In this document: piece by piece, positions 1 to 11,100 of the stretch | Layout of the letters: each line of letters begins with the position of its first letter | Numbering within the stretch: position 1 is the first letter of the stretch | Source of the DNA: Novakomyces olei | Taxonomy: Eukaryota; Ascomycota; Novakomycetes; Novakomycetales; Novakomycetaceae | Assembly (NCBI GenBank): GCA_016906335.1 | Contig: JADEYG010000003.1 | Coordinates: 1,116,001-1,180,000 of the forward strand | Reading direction: 5' to 3' | Length of the DNA stretch: 64,000 nucleotides | The notes under the pieces: model-generated | Database searches by the model: none | Seen by the model: only the letters and a program-made list of their open reading frames with translations | What the model was told of the DNA's origin: nothing | Translations under genes and position numbers: made by a program

Positions 1-730
1 ATTAATTAAATATATATTAACTATGTGGATAAGTAATTAACAGCTTGTACATGTTTTGCAAAGAGAAAGAAATCAAATCAATAGCTGCTGCATTGAGTCT
101 GGATCAAACCCCCATTTTTTTATCGACCGCGAAACTTTCAAGCTGATAGACGATGTATACGGCTCGAGTCTTATACTCTCGAGTACAGGGGAAATCATTA
201 TCTTTGAAAGGTGGCATGAAAAAATAACGAGTATAGTAATTCATCACCTCACAAAATTATTTGGTGAGCTTATCTATTCTGTACAAATCTTGTGACCATC
301 GTAGATTGCCTCGTATTGATTCACCTTTACAGCTTCAAAGATAAAGTCAGAGGCGTTGTTAAGAAACGGCTGAGGCAAAATATAAACATTATAGTAAAGG
401 ATGCACTCTACACAGCTCCAAACTATTACTAATAATCATTCAAGTATTTATTTGATTCTATGCACTAGACTGCAGTCCACAAGAGTTTAACGAGTACTAC
501 CGACCACGGAAACCCAGTATTACTGAAGTAACGCCCGAGATCGGTGTACCGTTAAAACAAGAAATTCAGCTAAACATGCTTTCTTAATATCCGTTTTAAT
601 CTCCGATAAGTGCTATATTGTGTGTCAAAATAATGATATTATCCCCCCCTTACTGTTGCCATGATTGATTTGAATGAACAAGAAACAGGTGCCACCAGAA
701 ACGTAGACATGCTCAGCCAAACCTCATAGT
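1..730. other. Left-edge AT-rich spacer with one doubtful ORF
   Basis: No gene can be supported with confidence. One frame on the plus strand is open from about 41 to 295, without a good ATG, and would encode roughly 80 residues including the stretch GEIIIFERWHEKI. It could be the last exon of a gene cut by the window edge, because an AG at 40-42 could act as an acceptor, but I recognise no family. The rest is AT-rich and lies downstream of the p23 gene. Confidence 0.2.
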
Positions 731-1379
731 TTACTCTGGCTTGTCCTGCTCGAGGGGCGGTGGAGCCTGACCTTCATCGTCGTCATCACTGTCTCCGCCT
801 TCATCGTCGTCCTCACCAGCGCCAAACTGACCAAGGCCGCCAGCTCCACCAAGGCCACCGAGCTTGCTAAAATCAAAGCCACCAGCGCCGCCGGCACCGC
901 CAGCGAGCGCACTTAAATCAGGCATTCCTCCACCTGGACCGCCAGCGCCAAAGTCCATTTCCTCCTTCTCGTCTTGCTCGTCTTCGTCGACCCAACGGTC
1001 GAAATCGGTCTTGAGGAAATGAGGCTTGCTCTTGTCCTTGAGCAGCCGAGGCCAGTACTCGGCCGACTTTTCCTTCTTGCGCAGCTCAAACACAGTGTAG
1101 CGGCCTGTTACCGAATGCCGTGAGGCAGAGGGATCAATCTCTGCATACAGCTGAAGGTTCACCTCGTACTCCGTCCCGTTCTTGCTCTTACCCCGATAGT
1201 GCAGCGAATTGCTGTCTAATTTGATCTCAGGGTTGGGCACGTCTGGAGCAACGACCGTGACGAATACAATGTTCTTCTCAGCCACATCTTCTGATGAGCG
1301 CTGTGCCCACGTAACTATATAGTTAGATCGTTTGATCCTCTAATCCACAGATTCACTTACCTTCTGGGGTCAATGCCAT
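731..1379 (-). CDS. SBA1: p23/Sba1 Hsp90 co-chaperone
   Basis: Small acidic co-chaperone that binds the ATP-bound, closed Hsp90 dimer and slows ATP hydrolysis, acting in cytosol and nucleus. There are two exons: 1361-1379 (ATG plus 19 nt in all) and 731-1314, joined over a 46-nt GTAAGT...TAG intron. The joined N-terminus reads MALTPEVTWAQRSSEDVAEK, and the WAQRSS signature proves the join, because the second exon alone has no natural start. The predicted protein is 200 residues. A CS domain covers about residues 5-105 and includes the conserved YWPRLLKDK and DFDRWVDEDEQ motifs. A Gly/Ala-rich segment and an acidic tail follow, as in fungal p23 proteins. The branch motif CTAAC sits 7 nt from the AG. 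Confidence 0.95.
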
Positions 1380-1675
1380 AATGTTTGCTGCACAGTCTGT
1401 TTCGTGCTGCTTTTAACTCGGCGCCCGTTCTATGACGTTCGATTGCTTATTCTATGGCTCTGCAAACTTCTCTGTGTGGAGAAAACCCTGTGGGCTGTAT
1501 TACTTGCGAGCGCAATTATTGGGAGCGCTATTAATATAATATGGATGGCAATCTGCACGCAGCATGACTTGCCGCAATTCTATATAGAAAGAAATAATAT
1601 TATTATTGGAATAAACACCGCTATACATACACAAGAATACGCGACAGCAATACGCGACAGCAATTAGGAGACACA

Positions 1676-4600
1676 CTATCCCTGTGCCGATTGTAGACCC
1701 GCGATTATACGGTCGTGTGCCTTACCATAATGACCACTTGTACTTTGCAGTGCATTAACGTGCTCAGCAGAAAACCAGCCAGAGGCAATTCCACGTGCAA
1801 CTGAGCTGACAATCTGGCATACTTTATCCTCTAGTTCGAGCACATCAACGTCCTGGTCCGCTCCCGGTTCCGCGACTACTCCCTCGTCTCCATCTTCGTC
1901 GTCGTACGATAGTACTGGCTCGAATTGTGTACCCATTAAATCTGCCAGCGCCTTGTACGCTCGATCGAGTGTTTTGAGCACGTTTATCTCGTCGTCCGCC
2001 GTTAACAAGGGCACTTTGTATAGTCCGTGAGAGACATGCACCACGTCGCAAACACAGAGCAGAGCCTTGTATTAGTATCTGGGTTGCAGAGGAATATTTT
2101 CATAAATCACAAAATTATAGATTACAAAGAAATCAATGCAAAACAAAAAAAAAAAAGAGACCAAAACAGCCGTCAACGGTCCCGACAAAACTCACCCTTT
2201 GCTTTGCTCCAAAATCCAGACCGTTGCCGGCCAAGCAAAGCAGTACGTCGTTCTTGAACGCTCGGCACATTGCCACAGTTTCCTCAGCTTGATCGTCACT
2301 ATCGCGCTGCAACCGCCAGAGCAAGTGTAGACTGTACATGGACGCGGCCGAGCCAAGCAAAAGACTATTCTCGGAAATCTCTTGCCGAGACCAATCAGTC
2401 TCGTCCGGCAACTGCCTTTGTATAAAAGCCGTTGCTAAATCCTCCAGGCCCTTGCGGTTAGGGAACCTTGAACTATCGCACAGCCCAATAATGGCCCCGA
2501 GCCTCGACAAGCACGATGGCATTTCCGACAGCAATGCGTGCCCTGTTTCGCCGTCTCCATCGACCTGGCCGATCCGTGTATGCAGACTGGCTGCCTCGTC
2601 GTACAGAACTCCCAGCTGTGCCTCTAATATTTCAATGACATCATCGTGCACTGAGGGATTAGTCAGCCAGACGCGTAACGCGTGTGCAATCTCTCCATAG
2701 GCGGTGACGTCACTCGTGCCCTGGACGAGTGAAGCAGTCTGCTTCACCATTGACAAGAGCTCCTGACGCAGACTCGGCTGGTACTCGACCCGCTGAACAA
2801 CTCGGGACAGCTGCCGAATTGCTCCGCCGCTTTCACACAGCTTGAGCAGGTGATTGAAGTTGGTGGCAACGTACCTTGTCGCCTCTGTATCCCGCTCGTG
2901 CTCGAGAGCGTGCAGTATAGCCGCCAGGGCCATATTGTAAAGCAGACCTGTGCTGTGGCTGCCGTCAAACAGGAAAGCCTTAATCTTGCGTTCGCAAGAC
3001 TGATTAGACTTTTGGCCTACACTATTTGCGTCTGGTCGACTATTCGCGTCTGGTCCAAAGGCAAGGGTATTGACAAAGCCCATTAGTGCAGAGTAATTGC
3101 CCAGTTTCGGGGCCACTTCAGCCCCGGTTGAGAGAGCAATGGCTATTCTGCCGTCACTAGTACTCTGAACTGTATCTCCAATCTGCTCAACTGCCGCCTC
3201 GTTGTACTGCGAAACGAGCCCCGCAGCTATTGCGTACCATACCCAATCAGCCAGCTCGGATTCCTGTGGATCTCCACTCCCAAACTCTGCCATCTGATCA
3301 GTGTGGATATCCTGTAAATGGCCCAGGAAAAAGGTGAAAGCAGTCCGACGAAGAGTGGCGTTCTGGTCAAATATTAACCGGCTAATACTCTCTCCTGCTT
3401 CATTCTCCAACAGCCCTTGCCGGCGCACTATAGCTAAAAGCTGAATAGACGCTATCCTGACCGCATTGTCGCTGTCCAGCAGAGCAACTTGGACTAAACG
3501 ATCACGGAACCGTTCTGTAAACTGCCTCAGTCCAACAACAAAGGAGTCTTCTGCGTAAAGACGAGCAAGGTTACGCACCACCTGCAACCTCACACTCGAG
3601 GCAGTATCCGACAAGAGCCAGCCAAAGTACCGAAGGTAGGCAGAATCAAGAAAGATAGAACTTGCTTTAGCAATACAGGCACCCAATTCTTGAGCGCACT
3701 CGACGCGAATACGAGGCTCAACGTCGCGGTACCTGAGCACAAAGATAGTATCAAACAAATCTTGCAGGGCAGCAGCCACTTGGGCCTCTAGACTCTGTAG
3801 CTGTGCACTACGCTCCTCCAAAGCTTGCAGCTTTTGCGCTTGAGCTCTGGATAGTTTTGCATTTTTGTCAGACTTGTTTGATGCTTTTGCCTGTAAGCCA
3901 GAGCGCTGCCGTTCATTCACACTAATTTGCTGCTTCGCACTGGCGTAAGCGTCACACAATGCTGTCATTGCCTGCAGGGCAATTAACGTGGCAGTATGGC
4001 GGAAGGATCGCAGTCCGCTAGCGCTCATTGGCGCAATCCAGGCCAGTAATATTCGAAATACACCAGAGAACAGCATTTCACGAGCAAAGGCTTGTGAAAT
4101 AAGAAGCTGAGAAAATCTGCTTAATTTTTGGTGGGACTGTTTCGCAGATTTTGATATCAGCGCGTACTCTCGTGTACCATGCTTCCTGTGCAATTCCTCT
4201 ATTTGAGCCAGTGACTCCGGGAAACTTTCGCTGTCCTCCGCCTCGTGTGCCTCCATTGCCTTTTCGCAGCCGGCAAACTGAAAGTTAGCAAGTGACTCTG
4301 GACGATTATGGAGAAAGGGCGTTGAATTGAATAAGAATTGAATCAAAAAAAAAAGAACATCTAGCGCTGCTTACTTTGAGAGTAAAGTTTATAAAGTTTA
4401 GTATAGCAGTATTGGGATCGTCCCGCCAGGAATCGAGCCAGTCTGCAGCCACATTTTCCATTGGCCCATCTGCTTCAAGTGCATCTGTGTGATTAGCAAC
4501 ATTTAATTAGCAAAAGCTGATTAGCAACAAGGCACATCAAATAATAAACACAAGACTTTTGCAAAAATGGACAAGATTCAAACAGGATCGCGATCCAACC

Positions 4601-4944
4601 CGACTCGAGTTTAGGCAACTACTACTGGGGAAAGCAATAGACGAAGCGTAGAAGGCAAAAGACAACAAATCCAGAATAAATAAAAGGCAAAGCAGTATAC
4701 CCCATAAATCGTTGTGCATTGCCTCTGTATAGCGCTTGCCTGTCTCATCGTCCTCGTCCTCCATCTCCATCTCCACCTCTTCCTCCTCCACTCTTTGTTC
4801 TTTCCTCTTTCCCTTAGAAGGACCATTCTTCCTCTTCTTTCCAACTTTGACGGGCTCCTCAACCTCAGACTCTGAGTCGCTCTCCGCGTACGTCAGCGGC
4901 CGCTGCACGCGTAGCGACGCGCGCCGCGGCTCTAATGCCGCCAT
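1676..4944 (-). CDS. SCC3: Cohesin subunit SCC3/STAG
   Basis: HEAT-repeat subunit of cohesin that binds Scc1/Rad21 and DNA and is needed for sister chromatid cohesion. There are four exons: 4701-4944, 4375-4484, 2196-4277 and 1676-2065, giving 941 residues. The N-terminus is basic then acidic and low in complexity. Exon 2 encodes the STAG-like segment VAADWLDSWRDD followed by LNFINFTLK. The stromalin conserved domain begins near residue 285 with LRYRDVEPRIRVECAQELG and continues through YLRYFGWLLSD. All exon joins keep phase, and three introns carry CTAAY 5-7 nt from the AG. The last acceptor (TACTAATACAAG, 2066-2078) is unusually close to its branch motif but is the only AG that avoids an in-frame stop. 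The protein is shorter than human STAG (about 1250) but similar to other fungal forms. Confidence 0.9.
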
Positions 4945-5494
4945 TTGATATTAGGACGTGGATCGTTTACGCGACGCGTCCGAGTAATATTAATTACCGC
5001 CAACAAATAAATAATGTATGTAATAATGTATGTATATAGTTTATGTATATGTTCGTATATGGCTCCGTTCTCAAATACAATAAAACTGTATAATATTGTC
5101 ATTCATAAAATATAATTCATACTGTTGAAGTGAATTAGCAACCCAAGGTTGTGTAAGATTCTATGGACTGGTAGTTATATAAAATAAATAGATAGTTAAA
5201 CCATTAAATAAAGAATTAGTTTAACACAAATGGGATCTTCGATTAATGTAAAGTCGTTCGACACATACAATATTATTTTTACAATACCATATAATATTAT
5301 ACAATCCCATACATTCGTACAATACCATACTACCATACAATATTCATAAAGCATTCATATTACTGCAGCGTATACGCAGTAATGCACAATGCAAAGCACC
5401 ACCAACCTTAATATTGCTTGTGCGCACAAACAATAGCATTGACAAATCTGCGCAAACCCGTCGCGGGACACGTCGAATTCGTAATCAGAAACCA
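4945..5494. other. Divergent promoter region SCC3/YRA1
   Basis: About 550 bp between the starts of SCC3 and YRA1. It is AT-rich, with ATAATGTATGTA-like short repeats and several CATACAAT repeats between about 5263 and 5350. No RNA gene or supported ORF was seen. Confidence 0.5.
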
Positions 5495-7700
5495 ATGGAA
5501 ATCGATCAGTCGCTCGATTCAATTATCGGCAGCCGACCGCGCAGCTCGCGAGGCCGAGGCGGTATCCGTAAACGGACTCGCGGAACCGTGAAACGGCCCG
5601 CGGCCGCGACAAAGGCTGCTCCCGCAGCGGCCGCCGCCGTGTCTGCTCCTGCGGCTCCAACTGCGCCTAAAAGACTCGCGGCCCAATCTGCTCCGGTGCC
5701 TGCAACACCGCGATCAGACAAGATTATTGTCAGCGGACTTGTACGTGGCTTTTTACGTTATTTTCGCTTTTACGTTAATTTTGCTTTTACGTTAAGTTTG
5801 CCTTGTATCGTGTTTTTGATCCGCCTTTTCGTTCCTTTTCTCTGCCCTCCGTCTCGGCTTCAGATCCGTGCGGATCTGGGGCCGAGAAAGTTTATCAAGT
5901 CGTCTAAAATTTGATTGCTTTTTCGCCGCTTTTTGCTAACCTTCAGCCGTCCGATATTGGCGAAAAGGAAATCAAGGTACTTATCACCTAATTACAGCAA
6001 CACGGTTGCTTTCGCGTTTGAATAAAGCTGTTTAGCACCAGTTTACATTGTCGCCGTCCCTCGCCCCTCTCTGTACCCGCTCAAAGCTGGTTTGGCTCTG
6101 CAAGGAGACTCGTGCCGACTCGTGCCGACTCGTGCCGACTCGTGCCGACTCGTGCCGACTTTGATGGGCATTCTGGCTTCAGACAAGTACAGGCTCCCTC
6201 TCGAAGTTTGGGCTGGTATAATCAGCTTTGCGCTTTGCCAAACGGCGCTAATTCGCGGTCGATTGTTCCAGCCAGAGCTGGCCAGATTCTTTTGCAATTG
6301 ACTTTTGCGATTGGCTTTTGCGATTGGCTTTTGCGGTTGGCTCAAGTGCAGCTCCTTATCAGGCGCGGTGAGAAGCATTGCTTGACCGGGCAGAGCCGGG
6401 AATAGGCACTTTGTGTCCTTGTATGCTTGCCGGCTTGGAAAGAAGACTGTTAGTTTCCTGGCCGTAATTGTTCGAGTCTGACCTGCTCTGCTCTTGCTCT
6501 GTCCGTCCGTCCGTCTGTTTGTGCAATCGTGTTTGATTTGACCGTGGTCGAACCGTATTGGACTATTACCTTACAAGGCGGCAGAGGCTGGGACGTGTAG
6601 CGAATGAGATGCAAGCTGAACTTGAGCCACACTTGAGCCATAGCAGGGACACTTGGTATGAGAGGGGCTTGAGAAGTCTTGAGAAGTCTTGAGAGGTTTG
6701 AGAGGTTTGAGAGGTCTTGAGAGGGACGGCGAGTTGTCTGATTGATCAATGAGTGGACGCATTCACAAAATGCAACTTACGATTGTATAAAGGGACGGCG
6801 ACTTGAAACTGTAGACGATCACGCGCCGGCTCATTTTGCGGACATCTTTTTATTTTGTTTTATTGAAGATGAGCATAAGAATTGGCCTGAGCCGATTACA
6901 CCTACTTTGTAGTCGAGTGCTGCAATTCGTTGTTTTTCCCTTTTAATTATTTGTATATTAGAGCACTGATTAACCTTTTCAATTATTTGTGAATCAAGGA
7001 ATTCTTCGTTGCTTACGTTGGCGCTGTGCGCCGCGTGGATTTGACGTACAACTCGCAAGGAAAATCGAAGGGCGTTGCTACCGTGATTTTCTCAAACAGC
7101 TCGTCCCCCCAAATTGCATTCGACAAGTACAACGGAAAGCAGGTGGACAACAGAACTCTTCGCGTATGATGAAATAAGGTTTATACTTGGGTTTCTTACA
7201 TTTTTAGATCGAAATCGTGTATAACCCAAACAATATCAAGTCTTCTTTGGCCGCACGCATTGCTCCAGCAGCTCTGGAGCAGGCAGCAGCGTAAGTGAAA
7301 TATGGAATACAAAATAAACTAGAGTTGAAATAAAAATAAAAATAAAAAAGGAAATAAAAAAGAGAAACATTCAAGAAACTTTGCTGACAAGGATCGTTTG
7401 CTAATATCAAAGTGCTGTTACGAGCGGCAAAAAGACTCGCAGTCAGAAACGAAAAGAAAAAAAGGCGGCAGCAGGAGCAGCGGCCGCTGCTCCAGCAGCC
7501 GCTTCTGCTCCAGCCAATGCTGCTTCTAAACCACAGAAAAGCACAAAGAAGCCGCGCCCTGCACGTGTTCGCCGAACAAAGAAAACCGCAGCAGAATTGG
7601 ACGCAGAGATGTCTGATTACTTTGGGCAAAAGGTACGTCTGTCGCTGGAGACTGGAAAATACTAACAAAGCAGGCAAACGCTGAAGCTCAAGCAGCGTAA
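5495..7700 (+). CDS. YRA1: mRNA export adaptor Yra1/ALYREF
   Basis: RNA-binding adaptor of the TREX complex that couples transcription and splicing to Mex67-dependent mRNA export. There are six exons: 5495-5740, 5947-5976, 6999-7163, 7208-7290, 7413-7632 and 7674-7700, giving 256 residues. The N-terminus starts MEIDQSLDSIIGSR, the family's UAP56-binding box, and an RGG/Arg-rich then Ala/Pro-rich linker follows. One RRM runs from about residue 77 to 150, with RNP2 IIVSGL and RNP1 KSKGVATVIF. The C-terminus has the second conserved box LDAEMSDYFGQK. Exon 2 is only 30 nt. Intron 2 is 1022 nt, far longer than any other intron placed here, which recalls the large autoregulatory YRA1 intron of budding yeast. 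Its retention would give a stop four codons past the junction. Confidence 0.93.
6107..6160 (+). repeat. 10-bp tandem repeat in YRA1 intron
   Basis: Five exact head-to-tail copies of CGTGCCGACT (6111-6160), preceded by a partial copy GACT. The array is GC-rich against an AT-rich background and lies near the 5' end of the long YRA1 intron. Confidence 0.95.
6291..6345 (+). repeat. 13-bp tandem repeat in YRA1 intron
   Basis: About four copies of CTTTTGCGATTGG with one or two substitutions, head to tail, inside the long YRA1 intron. Confidence 0.85.
6664..6725 (+). repeat. Degenerate 10-bp TTGAGAGGT(T/C) repeat in YRA1 intron
   Basis: Six or so imperfect copies of TTGAGAAGTC / TTGAGAGGTT in a row. 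It is the third short array within the same intron, and its purine-rich strand is the transcribed sense strand. Confidence 0.85.
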
Positions 7701-8136
7701 TTCATGAAAATACAAACGACCAACGTGATTTATGCTTTGACTGCCTCAAGATGCACTGACTGCCTTGAGATGCACTGACTGCCTTGAGATGCTCTACTCT
7801 GTCATTCATTCTAGTCTCACTCTAATCCTCTTTTTGAGAGCTATCTAGTAATCAATGCTTTTCCAGTTTGCTATTCAAATATTGACAATAAGTATTGGTG
7901 GTGTCTACACTTGCCGCTTTATTCGTATACTCTGCTAATTATCCGTTTTGCAGCCTATTCCAACTCGGCCATGCGGATATATTCGAATAATCCCAATTAA
8001 ATTATCTATCCCGTACAATAGACAAAGCGCCGTTTAATGGCACTAGAACCCAAACAATAAAAGTGTAATGCAAATGCCCGTACTCTGTGCTTTAAACTCC
8101 GTACAATAAACAAACAGGATTAGAGCAAAATCTCCG
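7701..8136. other. Convergent 3' spacer YRA1/gelsolin with 19-20-bp repeats
   Basis: The spacer holds the 3' ends of two convergent genes. About three copies of a 19-20-bp unit, GCACTGACTGCCTTGAGAT, lie at 7735-7795, in the likely YRA1 3' UTR. No further gene was seen. Confidence 0.6.
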
Positions 8137-11100
8137 TTACAGCAGTCGAAGACCTCTGAGCTTAGACGCAGCAGCCGACTTGGCTCTACTCCTCTCCTCT
8201 CCCGAAACACTATCAAACTGCCTTCTCGTCATCCCAAAAATTGATTCAAAATCTTGGTCGGCGAGCCAGCTGTCTGCGTTTTCTCGAGAAATGCCGATAG
8301 CCTGACCAGCACGAGCCTGTGCGAGCGTAAAGTGGCGGTTAGCAATTAGCCCTAAAGCCTCATCCAGATCAAACACGTTAAGACTACGCGCTCTAAAGGC
8401 TTCATTGCCCTGTGCCGGATCGGCTCCCGATCCCGGTGGGGGAACGGTACACGAGAGCGAGTCGTCCCAGTACCTAAAGACTGCTTTCAGGTCACGTGGA
8501 GCCTTGGACGGCGGAGCAATCACGTTACACAGAGGCTGGATCGGCCTCTGTGCAACATCACTCAATGCTCCATACTGTTTTGTGAAGGCGAGCGCCTTCT
8601 CAATGACGTTTACGTCAGTCCGACGGTTGAACCCGATAAGGCAATAAATTTCGAAATAAGCGTCCACGACATAAACCCCGTCCGCTGTCAGATCAGATTG
8701 CAGGGCAAAAGGGATCTGCCTGACAGAGCCAAAGTCGATACTGAATATTCTGATCGTCATTCCGGGCGGGTCTGAGGCCCTATACTTCCAGTACGAAGCA
8801 CTCGCATAAACATTAGACTCTGATCGGAAAGATGCCCAGAAAACAGCAGGCTCTTCGCCTTCTTCCACCTCAAAGATCTGGTCTTTTCCGTCCCTTGGTG
8901 TACGCGCCAAGTTCAACGACTGCATTTCTACGGCAACCGCTCTTGCCGTCGCCCGTTCGCAGGGCAGACTGCCCGACCCGTACCACACGACACTGTACCG
9001 AGGCATTTGCAGCACAAAGGAGTAAGCCGAGCAGAGGGAGCTGCACAGTACTCGCTGCTCGTCCACAACAAATGCTGCCCGACCCACCCGCCGACACACT
9101 AGAAGCGACTCGCCCGTGTCGGAATCAGACAGGATTATTATCGTGCCTCCAAGGGCATGAATAAATGCGTCAGACTCTTTGCCTTGGGCCAGCCAGATCT
9201 GTTGTTAGCATAAATAATAGTAATATTAAAATAGTAATATTAAAATAGTAATTTAAAATGATATTAAAATAATATTAAAATAATATTAAAATAATATTAA
9301 AATAATATTAAAATAATATTAAAATAATTAAAACAATAATATTGAAATAATAATATTGAAATAATAATATTAAAATAATGTTAAAATGATGTGTAAATAA
9401 TGTGTAAATGATGTGTAAAAATGTAAAACAGTAAATAATAATGTAAAAATAATGAATGGCAAATTAATATAATGCAAGATAATAAAAAATGAACAATTCA
9501 GTAGTCAAAGTCTTGCAGACATGTACTAACGAATAAACGTACCACATTTGACGACTGCTGCTCTTTCAAGAACGAGTCTATATCCCGAGGTGAAGCCTTG
9601 CTGTTTATACCCGTCCATACAAAAGTGCAATTTTGTTCATGGCTTGTGGTATTGGCAGCGCACATCACTACACGTGTTTCTGCATTGTTCAAGTAGTGCT
9701 GGTGCGAACATGCCTGCGGCCGTTTAACTCCTCCTCTAAAAGACCACGATTTAGTCCGGGCAGTGTCCATGCTCGACGAATCTCCTGCTTCACGAGTGCT
9801 TAGAATACTGTCGAAATCAAAAGCGTACTTGGCCAGCCGACCGTCCGAGTTTCCGGACGCAAATTCAGTCAAAAGCGCAGTAGAGGCAGTATCCTTGACC
9901 GGCGAAACCGACCTCGACCGGCTTCCTGGAGACCGAGGCCCACGCGGCTTTGCACTTTTTCTTCTATCCAAGCCAGAGGCATTCAGAACGTACGAGTTTT
10001 TGGGTATAGATAACGAGGGAATGTCCCGCTCAATCGTACTTCTGCCCCGCTCCAACGGCGAAAGTTTCCCCTGCACAACGGGAGGAGACTGTGGCTTTTT
10101 GGTCTCTGGCTTTTTGGTCTCTGGCTTTTTGGTCTCTGGCTTTTTGGTCTCTGCCACTGCCTTGTCACCAAGCACATTAGCTCCAGCCTCGTGCATACCC
10201 CTTTCACCATTATGCCGATCAAGAAGTCCTGTACTGCTAAAGGAGTCGGGTTTAGTTGGCAGTGGAGGAGCAGCGTGCTTCATCCAGGCTCTTGGCTTGA
10301 AGCTGGGCACTCTTTGGCCCAAGTCGGGAGCCTTTTCCTCAATGTCAGAGGGGACATTAGCCCTCGACGGGTCGGGCTTGTGCAGCTCGCCAGACTCAAA
10401 ATCAAAATCAGGAAGCTTCAATGACGCTGACGTGTCTGTAAACTTTAGCGTTCCCGACTTGAGCCGCTCGAGCTTCTCTGTCTTTGAAAAGGGCGAAGCG
10501 CCAAATTTGGGCAGCGCATCCTTGTGCTCAGCTTCGAAAACTACCGGGCTTACTGGCCGTCTGCTTTTATCATCATTGTCAGGCTCAATCTTAGGCTCAA
10601 TCTTAGGCTCAATCTTAGGCTTATCCTGAACCTCAGATCCAAGACTTGTGCTCAAAGGCAAACCATGACTCGGCTTGGCCTTATTATCAACAGGTTCGTC
10701 ACCCTGACTGCTCGACTTTTTAGCAAAAACGGAAGCCGCCCGAGCAGCCGCGTTCGCTCCGGCCGCACCCGGTCGTGATTTACTGGCAAACAAAGAGCTC
10801 AATGGGACAGGGACACTACTCGGATCCGTGTCTACAGACCTCGACCGGAGTGCTTCAATGCGGCTTTTGACGTCAAGAGGAGCACTAGTCCGATTATGCA
10901 CTGGAGAACTGGGTCCGACCAGCTCGGGCTGCGATTGCTGCTTTTTCTCGACCAGTATCGGGCTTTTTGCAGTGTCTAACGGCTTAGCCGGTTCCGCGTA
11001 GTCTGCGGGTCGATCGACCGCTGACTCGGGTTTCGTGGTTTGTTTGCGTTTGTGCGGTCGTCGTGCTCGGCCCTTTGTAAGCTTTAAAACAAAATGTTAG

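Larger units (their letters stand above)
5977..6998 (+). other. Long YRA1 intron 2 with atypical 3' end
   Basis: Intron of 1022 nt between AAG|GTACTT and CAAG|GAATTC, inside the RRM-coding region (EIK|EFF). The other introns in this window are about 41-347 nt with CTNAY 4-12 nt before the AG. Here the nearest CTNAY (CTGAT, 6966-6970) is 28 nt from the AG. The intron contains several short tandem arrays and no long ORF in the YRA1 frame. Confidence 0.85.

Noticed and set aside
1404-1667. 87-codon plus-strand ORF between p23 and SCC3
   Set aside because: Starts next to the p23 start codon on the other strand and has no recognisable domain.
9763-10629. 288-codon plus-strand ORF opposite the gelsolin-like gene
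   Set aside because: Antisense shadow of a Ser/Pro/Lys-rich coding exon; the minus strand carries the spliced gene.
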